The notes under the pieces are model-generated. The model was given only the letters and a program-made list of their open reading frames with translations. It searched no databases and was not told the DNA's origin. The position numbers and the translations under genes are program-made. A stretch of DNA of 64,000 nucleotides from Polyangium sp. 15x6 (lineage in GTDB: Bacteria > Myxococcota_A > Polyangia > Polyangiales > Polyangiaceae). Positions 8,415-17,378 of the stretch are shown here, piece by piece; position 1 is the stretch's first letter, and each line of letters begins with the position of its first letter. The stretch lies in NCBI RefSeq assembly GCF_029960785.1, contig NZ_JASBQE010000020.1, positions 1-64,000 on the forward strand, in the 5' to 3' direction.

Positions 8415-9359
8415 TCAATCCGCGCCCGCGTCCCTCGGCTGGGTGCCGCAATCGGCAGGAATGCCGCTGCCCGGGGCGAGGACGTCGACGCCGTCGTAGC
8501 AGAAGTTTTCCGGCCCCTTCGCGTAATACGTGTCGAGGAACGCGCCGAGCGCGGCGGTGTCGAGGCAATCGGCGCGGAGGAGCCCGCCCCACGCGGCCGC
8601 GGCGAAGCGGACGTCGAGCTCGGGATCGGGCACGACGATGATGCGCGCCTTCAAGGGCGCGACGCAAAGCGGATCGGCCGGGCGCGCGTCGAGGAATGCC
8701 GCGAGGGTCGCGAGCTCGGATTCGCAGCCGCCCTCGCAATGGTACGAGATGACGACCGCGCCGTGCTCCATCGAATGGACGAGGAACCCACGCGGGACGG
8801 GCGCGTCGTACCACTTGAATGCGGCCCACGAGGGGTAATGCGGGCCCGAGGTCGGAGGGTTCGTCGCGTACACGACGGGGGAGCACACAGGGACGTGCGG
8901 AGCAGGCGCGATCGGGACGGCCATCGTGGTGACGGGGCAGGCGCCGGCGTCACTCGGCCCGGCGTCGGGCTCGTTGCCACCTGCGCCACCTGCGCCACCG
9001 TTTCCGCCGGCGCCGCCGCTTCCGCCACCGCTTCCGCCGGCGCCTCCGGTGCCGCCGATGCCACCGCTTCCGCCAGCGCCGCCGCTTCCGCCTCCGGCGC
9101 CGCCGACGCCGCCGCTTCCGCCCACGCCACCGGCGCCACCACTTCCGCCGACGCCCCCCTGCCCTCCTGCGCCGCTCGACGAGGCAGAGGACGAGGACGA
9201 CGACGACGACGACGAGACAAACGACCCGTCAGCGCCCGCATCCACCGGCGCAGGCGACACCGTCTCGACCGGCGAGCACGCGAACACAAGGGCGGGGAGC
9301 GCGAGCGCGGAGAGCACCCCCGCGCTCCGCAAAAACGAGCGATCTCGGCGGCGAATCAC
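8415..9359 (-). CDS. DUF3105 lipoprotein with a long Gly/Ser-rich spacer
   Basis: 314 residues. The signal SAGVLSALALPALVFAC ends in a lipobox (Cys28). A poly-Ser run and about 70 residues of GGxGG repeats follow, forming a flexible spacer typical of Polyangiales surface lipoproteins. The globular part (residues about 145-310) is DUF3105, with the NPPTSGPHYPSW motif, VHSMEHGAVVISYHC and several cysteines. The function of DUF3105 is not established. The spacer would hold the domain away from the outer membrane. It converges with the previous gene and is followed on the same strand by unrelated genes. Confidence 0.85.
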   Translation of the reverse strand: MIRRRDRSFLRSAGVLSALALPALVFACSPVETVSPAPVDAGADGSFVSSSSSSSSSSASSSGAGGQGGVGGSGGAGGVGGSGGVGGAGGGSGGAGGSGGIGGTGGAGGSGGGSGGAGGNGGAGGAGGNEPDAGPSDAGACPVTTMAVPIAPAPHVPVCSPVVYATNPPTSGPHYPSWAAFKWYDAPVPRGFLVHSMEHGAVVISYHCEGGCESELATLAAFLDARPADPLCVAPLKARIIVVPDPELDVRFAAAAWGGLLRADCLDTAALGAFLDTYYAKGPENFCYDGVDVLAPGSGIPADCGTQPRDAGAD

Positions 9360-9401
9360 CCCCGAGACTCTATCAGGCAGGCGCCCCCGTCGGGCCGCTT
9401 T

Positions 9402-9881
9402 TCAGACGCCGCCGCGCGTGCGTGCCTCGCGCTCGAGCTGCTCCTGGTACTCCACGCTGAAGCGCGCCCACGGCCGCGAGCGCAGGCGCGGGAAGCCGAT
9501 CGGCTCGCCCGTACCCTCGCAGAGGCCGTACGTGCCGTCGCTGAACTTCGCGAGCGCGCGGTCGATCTCCGAGAGGAGCTGCACGTCCCGTTCGAGCAGG
9601 CGTGAGGCCATCGCCGTCGCGCCCTCGATGTTCGCCTCGTCCATCTCGTCGCCGACCTCGCGCCCGGTGTCGCGCTCTTGCTCCTGGCGTGTCTCGATGC
9701 TCGCCAGGATCTCCGCGCGCCGCGTCTCCAGCAAGGTGCGCAGCTCCTCGCGCTGTTCGAGCGTGAGCTCGGGCTCTTCGTCGATCGCCTCGGGGTTCAA
9801 CGCGCCGGCGCGCGTCGCCGGCCTCGCACCGGGCCCCCGCGGCGCGATGCTCCCGATCCCTACTCCCTTTCGAGCGTCCAT
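9402..9881 (-). CDS. DksA/TraR-family transcription factor lacking its zinc site
   Basis: 159 residues from the ATG at 9881, which has an AAAGGGAACC ribosome-binding site. The coiled-coil region LTLEQREELRTLLETRRAEI and the following GDEMDEANIEGA helix match the DksA family, including the acidic residues at the coiled-coil tip that act in the RNA polymerase secondary channel. The zinc finger is degenerate: YGLCEGTGEPIGFPRL keeps one of the usual four cysteines, and the last CxxC is replaced by SVEYQ. Zinc-independent DksA paralogues are known in Pseudomonas, where they work under zinc limitation. Confidence 0.85.
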   Translation of the reverse strand: MDARKGVGIGSIAPRGPGARPATRAGALNPEAIDEEPELTLEQREELRTLLETRRAEILASIETRQEQERDTGREVGDEMDEANIEGATAMASRLLERDVQLLSEIDRALAKFSDGTYGLCEGTGEPIGFPRLRSRPWARFSVEYQEQLEREARTRGGV

Positions 9882-9989
9882 GGTTCCCTTTGCCGTTCGG
9901 CGAATGTTTTCCGGACGAACGGCAAGGGACATGCCCCTCGCCCTGCGCACGAATCGCACGTCCCGCCGAAGACGAGGAGCCTAGCAGGC

Positions 9990-11987
9990 TCAGCGGCGCG
10001 CGCCGCTCACTCCGAGCGTCTTGATGAGCCAGCCGATGTCCTCGAAGGCCGCCTTCGAAGCCGTGACGGCGACCTCGCCGCGCGGTGCGTCCGCGGTGCC
10101 CGTCGAGCTCGACGTGATGAAGATGGGCGTCTCGCCCTGGTGCGGCATCGTCGAGACGGCGCGCATGAGCTGCTGGATGCGAGCATCCTCGCGCGGGCCG
10201 AACACGTCCTTCATGCGCTCCAGGCTCTTGACCAGCGGGCCCATCGAGAGGAAACCCGCGCCCATGTAGGTGCCGCGGCGGAGCGGCTCGAGATCCGTAC
10301 GCGACGCGATCGTCCCCGTGTCGGGCGCGCCAGTCTTCACCGCGAGCAGGCGCTTGACGAGCCCGTCGGGCTTCCCGCCCCCGACGGCGAGCCACGTGCG
10401 CGACTTGCCGTCGGACATGAGCAGGACGTGCACCTCGAAGGCGACGAGATCCTTCTGCGTGGCGCCCTTGATCTCGAGCAATGCCGCCGGGACGTTCTCG
10501 ATCCGGATGGACAGATCCAGCGAGTCGGCCCCGAGGGCCGCGGGGCCCGGGCTGACCTTCACCTTGGGGAGCGCCTTCGAGAGCTCCGGCCCGAGCTCCT
10601 TGCGCAGCGGATCCTGAAAACCCTTGCGGTTGTAGACGTCCGCGACCTTGCGGAGCTGCTTTGCGAGGTTCGCCGAGCCCTCCTCGTAGCCGCCGAGGCC
10701 CCAGCCGATCCAGTCGTTCACGAGGGCCTCGGCCTCTTGCTGCGGGGTGCGCTTGCCCTTGACCTCCGCGACCTCGACGCGGCCGCTCGCCGAGACCGTC
10801 TCGACGTCTTTGCCCATGGGCCAGTCGAAGAGCTCCCCGACCGCGCGATGATCGGCCTCGGAGCCGACGTTCACCTTCGCGAGGAGACCTTCGACGAGGA
10901 GGCGCGCCGTGCGCAGGATCGGCTGAAAGCGCTTCGGATCGGAGCCGCGGCCGTACAAGACGGTCGCGCTGTCCTTGGGCGCGCGCCAGAAGATCGCGGG
11001 CGGCGGACCCGCGCGCTCGGGGCGCTCGCCCATGAGGCCGCTCACCCAGGAGTTTTTCCCGCGCATCGCGAGCGAGGCGCTCGCGCGCAGGCACGTGGCC
11101 GGATCCATGGAGACGTCGAGCGTGAGTTTGTCCGCGTCCTGCGCGAAGGCGACGACCTCGTCCGCGAGGCCCGTGGCCGCGTCGACGATCGCGCGGTCGA
11201 ACTTGGGCTCACCGATGGCGAGCTCGGCCTGCGCGATCACGGGCAAACCCTGCACCTGCGTGCGCAAAAGCGAGCCATACCGGGCCTCGGCCGGGGCGAA
11301 GCGCACTTCGAGGTGCATGTCCGACGCCGCGCCGGCCTTCGTCGGCAAGGTGCGCGTGAGGTACGGCGCGAGCGTGGTGACGTCCTTCTCCTTCGGCCCG
11401 CACACGAGCCGCGCGGGCGTCGCGCCCGCGGACGCCGCGATCACGCACGTCGAGCCCGACCTGCCGCCGATGCGGAACATACCCGGGCCGAGCTCCGTGA
11501 CGGGCCCCGCGCCCTCGACGGCCATCTTCGCCTTTTCGAGGGACGTGAGGCCGAGCGAGAACGCGACGAACGCGCCGGCTCGCTTCGATTGCGTCTCGAG
11601 CGAGGCCACGGCGAAGACCGGCGCGTCGAGCGAGACGGTGGCCGCGAGGCCACGCACGTCGACGTTGCTCGACACGACGTCGCGCAGGAGCGCGCGGAGC
11701 TGGCCTTCGACGCCGCCCATGAGCGGCTCGGCCGGAATGGCCGCGCAGGTCCCGAAGCTGTTCAGCGTAGCCGCGGGGCTCTTCCAGCCGAAGAATGCGA
11801 CGACGTCCTCGGGCTCCGGCACCGGCGCGAGGTCGTAAGCCGTCTCGGCCGGCGTGGGGGCGGCGACTTGCGCTGCGCCCTTTTCCTTCGAGGCATCGGC
11901 CGGCGTCTTCGTGGGTTCGACGGTCGCGGGCGACGGGCCACACGCGAGGGCGAGGAGGGCAAAGGCCGGGAGAAGCGACGTACGCAT
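9990..11987 (-). CDS. Large lipoprotein of unknown function
   Basis: 665 residues. MRTSLLPAFALLALAC is a compact lipoprotein signal with Cys16. A Pro/Ala/Lys-rich linker and a long mature region follow, with no recognised domain. Recurrent strand patterns such as AVASLETQSKRAGAFVAFSL and FVFEVH-like segments suggest a large beta-rich fold, and residues about 330-500 are more helical. It resembles the long DUF3352-like or unassigned periplasmic lipoproteins common in myxobacteria, but I cannot place it. It is divergent from the 12090 lipoprotein gene, with about 100 bp between starts. Confidence 0.75.
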   Translation of the reverse strand: MRTSLLPAFALLALACGPSPATVEPTKTPADASKEKGAAQVAAPTPAETAYDLAPVPEPEDVVAFFGWKSPAATLNSFGTCAAIPAEPLMGGVEGQLRALLRDVVSSNVDVRGLAATVSLDAPVFAVASLETQSKRAGAFVAFSLGLTSLEKAKMAVEGAGPVTELGPGMFRIGGRSGSTCVIAASAGATPARLVCGPKEKDVTTLAPYLTRTLPTKAGAASDMHLEVRFAPAEARYGSLLRTQVQGLPVIAQAELAIGEPKFDRAIVDAATGLADEVVAFAQDADKLTLDVSMDPATCLRASASLAMRGKNSWVSGLMGERPERAGPPPAIFWRAPKDSATVLYGRGSDPKRFQPILRTARLLVEGLLAKVNVGSEADHRAVGELFDWPMGKDVETVSASGRVEVAEVKGKRTPQQEAEALVNDWIGWGLGGYEEGSANLAKQLRKVADVYNRKGFQDPLRKELGPELSKALPKVKVSPGPAALGADSLDLSIRIENVPAALLEIKGATQKDLVAFEVHVLLMSDGKSRTWLAVGGGKPDGLVKRLLAVKTGAPDTGTIASRTDLEPLRRGTYMGAGFLSMGPLVKSLERMKDVFGPREDARIQQLMRAVSTMPHQGETPIFITSSSTGTADAPRGEVAVTASKAAFEDIGWLIKTLGVSGARR

Positions 11988-12089
11988 GCGCCGCCTTATA
12001 CGGCGTGCCGGAGCGGGCGTCGAGGAGAGCCAGATTCACGCGCAGGCTCGGGCTTGCGTTCCGCGCGGCCTCGTCCTACGCCGAGCTTC

Positions 12090-12818
12090 ATGCGTCTACG
12101 GACCCGCTTCGACAAGCTGCTCCGCACCTCGATCCTCGGATTGCCGGCGCTCGCCCTTGCCTTTGCCGCGGCGTGCGGCGGCGAGCCGACCCCGCCCCCG
12201 GCCAATCCCGAGCCGCCGCCCGCGGCGACGCCCACGCCCGCGCCGACGGAGACCCCGACGGCCGCGCCCGAGACGCCTCCGCAGCCCACGGCGACGGCGT
12301 CCGCCGAAGCGCCGCCCCCGCCGAAGTCCGTGGAGGAGCGGCCGCCGGTGCTGATGAGCTCCGACAAGGAGCTGCAATCGATCTTCACCACGAGCCCGGG
12401 CGCGAAGCTCGAGCTCGGCGACGATTCGGGCCGCGCCGTCTTCCGCCTTCGCGAAGGCTCGCTCGGCTCGCCGCACATCATCACGTTCAAGATCGATCCG
12501 AAGGGCAAGTCGACCGGCGTGCCGATCGGGAAGATCTACCGGCTACTCGTGCAGATCGAGAACTCGCCGGATCTGCCCACGCTCGAGACCCTGGACAAAC
12601 CCTTCGAGTTCAGCTTCCCCGCGGGCAACAAGAAGGACGCGAACCTCGCGATCGGCGAAGTGAAGGTCGACGACAAGGGCCGCGAGAAGATCACGTGGAC
12701 GGTCTACGCGCCCGAGAAGATCGACGACGCGACGGGGACGGCGTTCTTCAAGATCAAGGCGATCGGCAATTACTTCATGCACGTCACGGCGAAGCCCCCG
12801 ACCGAGGCGCCCAAGTGA
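12090..12818 (+). CDS. Secreted lipoprotein with a Pro/Ala/Thr-rich linker
   Basis: 242 residues. The signal RTSILGLPALALAFAAAC ends in a lipobox. A linker of about 55 residues very rich in Pro, Ala and Thr (PPAATPTPAPTETPTAAPE) precedes a beta-rich domain of about 150 residues (GSPHIITFKIDPKGKSTG, KPFEFSFPAGNKKDANLAI). The domain contains no cysteine and no visible active site; it could be an Ig-like or carbohydrate-binding fold, but I do not recognise it. Its 3' end overlaps the convergent flavoprotein gene by 35 bp. Confidence 0.75.
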   Translation: MRLRTRFDKLLRTSILGLPALALAFAAACGGEPTPPPANPEPPPAATPTPAPTETPTAAPETPPQPTATASAEAPPPPKSVEERPPVLMSSDKELQSIFTTSPGAKLELGDDSGRAVFRLREGSLGSPHIITFKIDPKGKSTGVPIGKIYRLLVQIENSPDLPTLETLDKPFEFSFPAGNKKDANLAIGEVKVDDKGREKITWTVYAPEKIDDATGTAFFKIKAIGNYFMHVTAKPPTEAPK

Positions 12819-14022
12819 AACGCGCCTGATCGAGCGCCCAGCCGAACAAAGCCACCCCGAGATCGAGCGCGCTCCTGCCGAGCGCGCGCCGATCGACTCG
12901 TTCACCCGCGAAATAATCCATCCCTGCCCGCGCGAGCGCGTGCGAGCGCGTGACCCATCGCTCGATCACGGGGCGCGCGCCGCCGTACACGAAAGGCGCC
13001 GCGCGCGCGCGCAGGCGTAGATCCAAACCGAGGCGGCTCTCGCGGAGCACCGCGGGGAACGAGGCGAACGAGAGGTCGCCCGCTTCGAGCGCGCGCGCGA
13101 GGTACGGGCCCGCGACGGAGCCATATTGGATCGCCTGCGCGATGCCCTCGCCGAGCGCCGGATCGATGCCCGCCGCCTCGCCGACGAGGAGCACACGCGG
13201 CCGCGCGAAGGGCTCGTGCAAGGAGAGGCCTCGTTCGGCGAAGCGTCGCAGCGAGGACGCGGGCACGGCCGCGCCCTGGTCGCTCGCGCGAGCGAGGAGC
13301 CGCTCGGCCGGCGCAGGCTCGGTCGCGGCGCGCTCGGGCACGCCCTCGGCGCGGAGCTCGTAGATGCCACGACAAACCATGGGCCGTCCGTGGACGAGCG
13401 TCGGAAAATCCCACGCGTACCCGGGCAAACCCCGCGCGGCCATGTCGAAATGGAGGATGTCGCGCGGGCCGTCGCCGCGAGCGTCGGGGGTGTCGACCTC
13501 GACGGCCTGGGCCATGAACGCGCCGCGCGGCAAGCCGAGCGCGCGCCGCACGACGCTACCGACGCCGTCGGCGCCGATGACGGCGCGGGCGCGGATCTCG
13601 CCGATCGAGGTCTCGATCCGCGCGTCGTGCTCGCCGATCACGAGGCCCGTGACCTTCACGCCGTCGCGCACGCGTATGCCGCGCGCCATGGCCTCGCGCG
13701 CGAAGGCGTGATCGAACTCGAAGCGGCGGACGACACGGCCGATCGGCCCTCCGTCGGCGCGCGCGGCGAGCCTTCGGCCCGAAGCGTCCACGGACAAACC
13801 GTGGATCGAGACCGACGGGACGTCGACACGCACGCCGATGGACGCGAGCAGCCGATCCGCGCGCGCGCCGATCGCACCCGCGCAGATCTTCTCGCGCGGA
13901 TACGTCGCTCGTTCGAGCACGACGATCCGCTCGGCGAGCCGGGGCGCGGCGCGCGCGAGAAAAAGCGCCGTCGAGATGCCGGCGGGGCCTCCGCCGACGA
14001 TCACGATCTCCGCGTCGAGCAT
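12784..14022 (-). CDS. Geranylgeranyl-reductase-family FAD-dependent oxidoreductase
   Basis: 412 residues from the ATG at 14022; a TTG at 14040 would overlap the upstream stop as TTGA. The N-terminus has the dinucleotide fold EIVIVGGGPAGISTALFLAR. The GADGVGSVVRRALG motif and the LLVGEAAGIDPALGEGI motif (FAD ribityl/phosphate contact and the family's GDAAG-like block) place it in the geranylgeranyl-reductase/p-hydroxybenzoate-hydroxylase-like family. Substrates range from prenyl chains to aromatic rings; which applies here is unknown. It lies 14 bp after the argJ-argB stop on the same strand, so it is probably the last gene of that operon, although its reaction has no obvious link to arginine. 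Confidence 0.85.
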   Translation of the reverse strand: MLDAEIVIVGGGPAGISTALFLARAAPRLAERIVVLERATYPREKICAGAIGARADRLLASIGVRVDVPSVSIHGLSVDASGRRLAARADGGPIGRVVRRFEFDHAFAREAMARGIRVRDGVKVTGLVIGEHDARIETSIGEIRARAVIGADGVGSVVRRALGLPRGAFMAQAVEVDTPDARGDGPRDILHFDMAARGLPGYAWDFPTLVHGRPMVCRGIYELRAEGVPERAATEPAPAERLLARASDQGAAVPASSLRRFAERGLSLHEPFARPRVLLVGEAAGIDPALGEGIAQAIQYGSVAGPYLARALEAGDLSFASFPAVLRESRLGLDLRLRARAAPFVYGGARPVIERWVTRSHALARAGMDYFAGERVDRRALGRSALDLGVALFGWALDQARFTWAPRSGASP

Positions 14023-14036
14023 GGCGCCGAGCGGGC

Positions 14037-16160
14037 TCAACCCATGGGGAACTCTTCGCCCTCTTTGGGCGCGCCCGCGCGGATCATCGTGCCGACGCCG
14101 CGCGAGGTGAAGAGCTCCGCCACCACGTTGTGCGGGACGCGGCCGTCGATGATGTGCACCGTCTCCACGCCGCCCTCGAGCGCGCGCAGGATCGACGCCG
14201 CCTTCGGGAGCATGCCGCCCGTGACCGTGCCGTCACGCATGCGCGCGTCGAGCTCCTCCGCGCTCATCTCCGACACGAGCAGGCCCTTCGAGAGGATGCC
14301 CGCGACGTCGGTCAGGTAGATGAGCTTGCGCGCGCCGCACGCGACCGCGACCTCCGCGGCGACGGTGTCGGCGTTGATGTTGTACGTGTTCCCGTCCTTG
14401 CCGAGGCCGATCGGCGAGATGACGGGGATGTAGCCCTTGCCGAGCAAGAGCTCGAGCACGTCGGGATCGACCCGCGCGACTTCGCCGACGTAGCCGAGAT
14501 CCTTGCCGGGCGGCATGTTCATCTTGCGCGCCTCGATCAGGCCGCCGTCCTTGCCGGACAAACCCACGGCCTTCGTGCCCGCGCGCGCGAGCGAGGCGAC
14601 GACCTCCTTGTTGATCTGGCCCGTGAGGACCATCTCGACGACACGCAAGCTCGCGGCGTCGGTGACGCGCAAGCCGTCGACGAACTCGGTCACCTGCCCC
14701 ATCTGCTCGAGCGTGCGCGAGATCTCCGGGCCGCCGCCATGCACGATGATCGGCCGCAGACCCACGGCCTGGAGCAGGCGCACGTCCTCGGCGAAGCGAT
14801 CCTTGAGGTCGGCGCGCACCATCGCGGCGCCGCCGTACTTGATGACCGCGCGCGTGCCGGCGAAGCGCTCGATGTAGCGGAGCGCCTGCACGAGCGTGTC
14901 GGCCTTGAGCTCGGGCGTCTTGTGGTCGAGGCTCGGATCGCGGCGCACCGGGCCCTCGGGGTCGACGAGCACGGCCGCGTAGTCGGCGTTGATTCGTACG
15001 TAATCGTAGGAAAGGTCGCAGCCCCAGGCCGTGGCCTCACCGAGCCCCTCGCCGACCACGATGTCGACGAAGACCTCTTCGCCGCGGAGGAGCGCGCGGA
15101 GCGCGTCGGCGTCGAAGGGCTGCGGCTTGCCCTGCGCGTAGACGAGGATGTTCTGCAGGCGCACGCTCGCCACGGTCGGATCGAAGCGAATGTGCTGCTC
15201 GGCCGCGCGCGAGCCGACCGCCGCGAGGACGCGGCCCCAGTTCGGGTCCGTCCCGAAAAACGCGGCCTTCGCGAGGTTCGATTCGGTGACGGCGCGAGCG
15301 AGCGCGCGCGCGGAGGTGAGGTCCTCGGCGCCGCGCACGGTGACCGTGATGAGGTGCTGCGCGCCCTCGCCGTCACCGGCGATGGTGCGCGCGAGCTCGC
15401 GGCAGATGTCGATGAGCGCGGCGGCGAAGCTCTGCGCTTCGGGCGAGTCGCGGCGCGTGATCGGGTCGTTCTCCGCCATGCCGTTCGCGAGCACGAGGAC
15501 CTGATCGTTCGTCGACGTGTCGCGATCGACGCTGACCATGTTGAAGGTCTCGTCGACGGCCGCGTGCAGGATCGAGTCGAGCACGGAGACGTCGATGGCC
15601 ACGTCGGTCACGAGGAACGCGAGCATCGTGGCCATGTTCGGGTGGATCATGCCCGAGCCCTTGGCGATGCCCGCGATGCGCACGCGATCACCGCCGAGGA
15701 AGATCTCGCGCGAGGCGAGCTTCGTGCACGTGTCCGTCGTGAGGATCGCCTCGGCCGCGGGCGTGGGATCCTGGCCGAGCTTGGCGATGAGGCCAGGGAC
15801 CGCGGCGGAGACTTTTCCATGCGGCAGAGGCACGCCGATGACGCCGGTCGAGCACGTGAGGACCGCGTCGACGGGGACGCCGAGCGCGTCGGCGACGGAC
15901 GCCGCCATGCGCTGGTTCGCCTGGACGCCTTCCTCACCCGCGAGGCAGTTCGCGTTGCCGCTGTTCGCCACGATCGCGCGCGCGTCCTTGCGAGGCAGCC
16001 GCGCGACGTTCCAGTCGACGCACGCCGCGCGCGACTTCGAGCGCGTGAAGCATCCAGCCGCGACGGCGGGGACCTCCGACAGCACGAGCGCGAGATCGGG
16101 GCGTTTGACCTTGATGCCGGCAGAGGCCCCGGCGAACGAGAAACCAAGCGGTATTTTCAC
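14037..16160 (-). CDS. argJB: ArgJ-ArgB fusion: ornithine acetyltransferase plus N-acetylglutamate kinase
   Basis: 707 residues from the GTG at 16160 (MKIPLGFSFAG, preceded by GAGGTGG); an ATG at 16196 would add 12 residues. Residues about 1-405 are ArgJ, with the CSTGVIG motif and the autoproteolysis site KGSGMIHPNMATML, where cleavage before Thr (about 178) makes the alpha and beta chains and exposes the nucleophile. Residues about 415-707 are ArgB, with an N-terminal helix typical of arginine-inhibited enzymes, VIKYGGAAM, IIVHGGGPEIS, GLSGKDGG and VTGGMLPKAAS. The two are joined by about 10 residues with no stop or frameshift. ArgJ recycles the acetyl group from acetylornithine and ArgB does the second step of the pathway. 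Confidence 0.93.
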   Translation of the reverse strand: MKIPLGFSFAGASAGIKVKRPDLALVLSEVPAVAAGCFTRSKSRAACVDWNVARLPRKDARAIVANSGNANCLAGEEGVQANQRMAASVADALGVPVDAVLTCSTGVIGVPLPHGKVSAAVPGLIAKLGQDPTPAAEAILTTDTCTKLASREIFLGGDRVRIAGIAKGSGMIHPNMATMLAFLVTDVAIDVSVLDSILHAAVDETFNMVSVDRDTSTNDQVLVLANGMAENDPITRRDSPEAQSFAAALIDICRELARTIAGDGEGAQHLITVTVRGAEDLTSARALARAVTESNLAKAAFFGTDPNWGRVLAAVGSRAAEQHIRFDPTVASVRLQNILVYAQGKPQPFDADALRALLRGEEVFVDIVVGEGLGEATAWGCDLSYDYVRINADYAAVLVDPEGPVRRDPSLDHKTPELKADTLVQALRYIERFAGTRAVIKYGGAAMVRADLKDRFAEDVRLLQAVGLRPIIVHGGGPEISRTLEQMGQVTEFVDGLRVTDAASLRVVEMVLTGQINKEVVASLARAGTKAVGLSGKDGGLIEARKMNMPPGKDLGYVGEVARVDPDVLELLLGKGYIPVISPIGLGKDGNTYNINADTVAAEVAVACGARKLIYLTDVAGILSKGLLVSEMSAEELDARMRDGTVTGGMLPKAASILRALEGGVETVHIIDGRVPHNVVAELFTSRGVGTMIRAGAPKEGEEFPMG

Positions 16161-16226
16161 GGGCCACCTCGGGATAGGGGGAGCCGCGGCGCGCATCGCG
16201 ACGCGGGGGAGCCCTTCTTGGGTCTG

Positions 16227-17273
16227 TCAATGCGTCGAAAGCGGCGGCGCGCCGATCATGGCGCAGAGGTTCTGGAGCGCCTGGGAGGCGGCACCCTTCA
16301 GCAGATTGTCGAGCGCAGACGTGACGACGACCGAGCCTCGCTCGGCGTCGGCACGGACGCCGAGGCGCGCATACGGGGTGTACGCGACCTGGGCGAGCGT
16401 GACGTCCTCCGGCGCGCGGACCTCGACGAGGTCGGCGGGGGCGTACGCGCGGCGGAAGAGCGCCTCGATCTGGTCGTGCGGGATCGCGCCGGAGAGGCGC
16501 GCGAAGGCCGTGACGAGCAGGCCTCGACGCACGGGCAAGAGGTGCGGGACGAACGTCACGGAGGCGCGCACGCGGCCCGCGCGGGAGAGCGCTTGCTCGA
16601 TCTCGGGCGTGTGCTGGTGGTTGCCCACGCGGTACGCCGAGAGGTTCTCGTCGACCTCCATGAACAGGAGGCGCTCCTCGACCTTGCGGCCCGCGCCCGA
16701 GACGCCGCTCTTGCCGTCGACGTACATCGAAGCCGGGTCGATCGCGCCCGCCTCGACGAGCGGCGCGAGCGCGAGGATCGCGGCCGTCGCGTAACAGCCG
16801 GGGTTCGCGATGAGGCGCGCGTCCTTCGCGCCGCCCGTGCGCGTCGAGGCGGAGGCGACCTCGGGCAAACCGTAGTGCGCCTCGGCGAGGAGCTCGGGCG
16901 CGGGATGCTCGAAGCCGTACCAGCGCGGATACGCGGCCGGATCTTCGAGGCGAAACGCGCCCGAGAGATCGACGACGCGCACGCCGTGCGAAAGGAGCTC
17001 CGGCGCGAGCTTGGCCGAGACCTCGGCGGGCGTCGCGAGCAGCGCGACCTCGCTCTGCCGGGCCACGGCGACGGCGTCGCTCATCGGCGCGACAGGGAGC
17101 TTCCCGACGCTCGCGGGCACGCGGACGCGCTCGCCGAGCTTCGATCCCTGCCATCGATCCGCGGCGACGCCCGCGAGCGAGAGGGACGCGTGTTCGGCGA
17201 CGAGCCGCGCGAGCTCGCTGCCGGCGAAGCCGCTGACGCCGAGGATCGAGACGGGGACTTTGGACGCGCTCAC
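16227..17273 (-). CDS. argC: N-acetyl-gamma-glutamyl-phosphate reductase
   Basis: 348 residues from the ATG at 17273. Reduces N-acetylglutamyl phosphate to the semialdehyde using NADPH, the step after ArgB. The N-terminal fold starts VSILGVSGFAGSELARLV (GxxGxxG NADPH motif). The catalytic Cys is Cys160 in ANPGCYATA, preceded by HYGLPE. The GKSGVSGAGRK motif and HQHTPEIEQ, VTFVPHLLPVRRG follow as in the family. It is the first gene of the leftward cluster argC, argJB, flavoprotein, with 66 bp to the GTG of argJB. Other arginine genes (argD, argF, argG) are not in the window. Confidence 0.95.
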   Translation of the reverse strand: MSASKVPVSILGVSGFAGSELARLVAEHASLSLAGVAADRWQGSKLGERVRVPASVGKLPVAPMSDAVAVARQSEVALLATPAEVSAKLAPELLSHGVRVVDLSGAFRLEDPAAYPRWYGFEHPAPELLAEAHYGLPEVASASTRTGGAKDARLIANPGCYATAAILALAPLVEAGAIDPASMYVDGKSGVSGAGRKVEERLLFMEVDENLSAYRVGNHQHTPEIEQALSRAGRVRASVTFVPHLLPVRRGLLVTAFARLSGAIPHDQIEALFRRAYAPADLVEVRAPEDVTLAQVAYTPYARLGVRADAERGSVVVTSALDNLLKGAASQALQNLCAMIGAPPLSTH

Positions 17274-17378
17274 GGGCGCGCTTCCCTACTGAGCGACGAC
17301 GCCCTTGTCAAACGGTTGTGCATGCTCGCCGCGTGATGGCACCTCGGTTGCTCGTCCGAGTCGAAAGCGAGGTGACCT

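Noticed and set aside
8926-9290. Pro-rich protein on the plus strand (PPLPPAPP-like)
   Set aside because: It is the antisense reading of the Gly-rich spacer of the DUF3105 lipoprotein gene.
9678-12818. A very long open frame on the plus strand opposite the 9990-11987 lipoprotein gene (over 1,000 codons)
   Set aside because: Arg/His/Glu-rich, no domains; it is the antisense shadow of a GC-rich gene. Only the last 242 codons (12090-12818) look like a real protein.
14130-17336. 1068-codon open frame on the plus strand across argC and argJB
   Set aside because: Both minus-strand genes are complete arginine enzymes, so the opposite frame is a composition effect.
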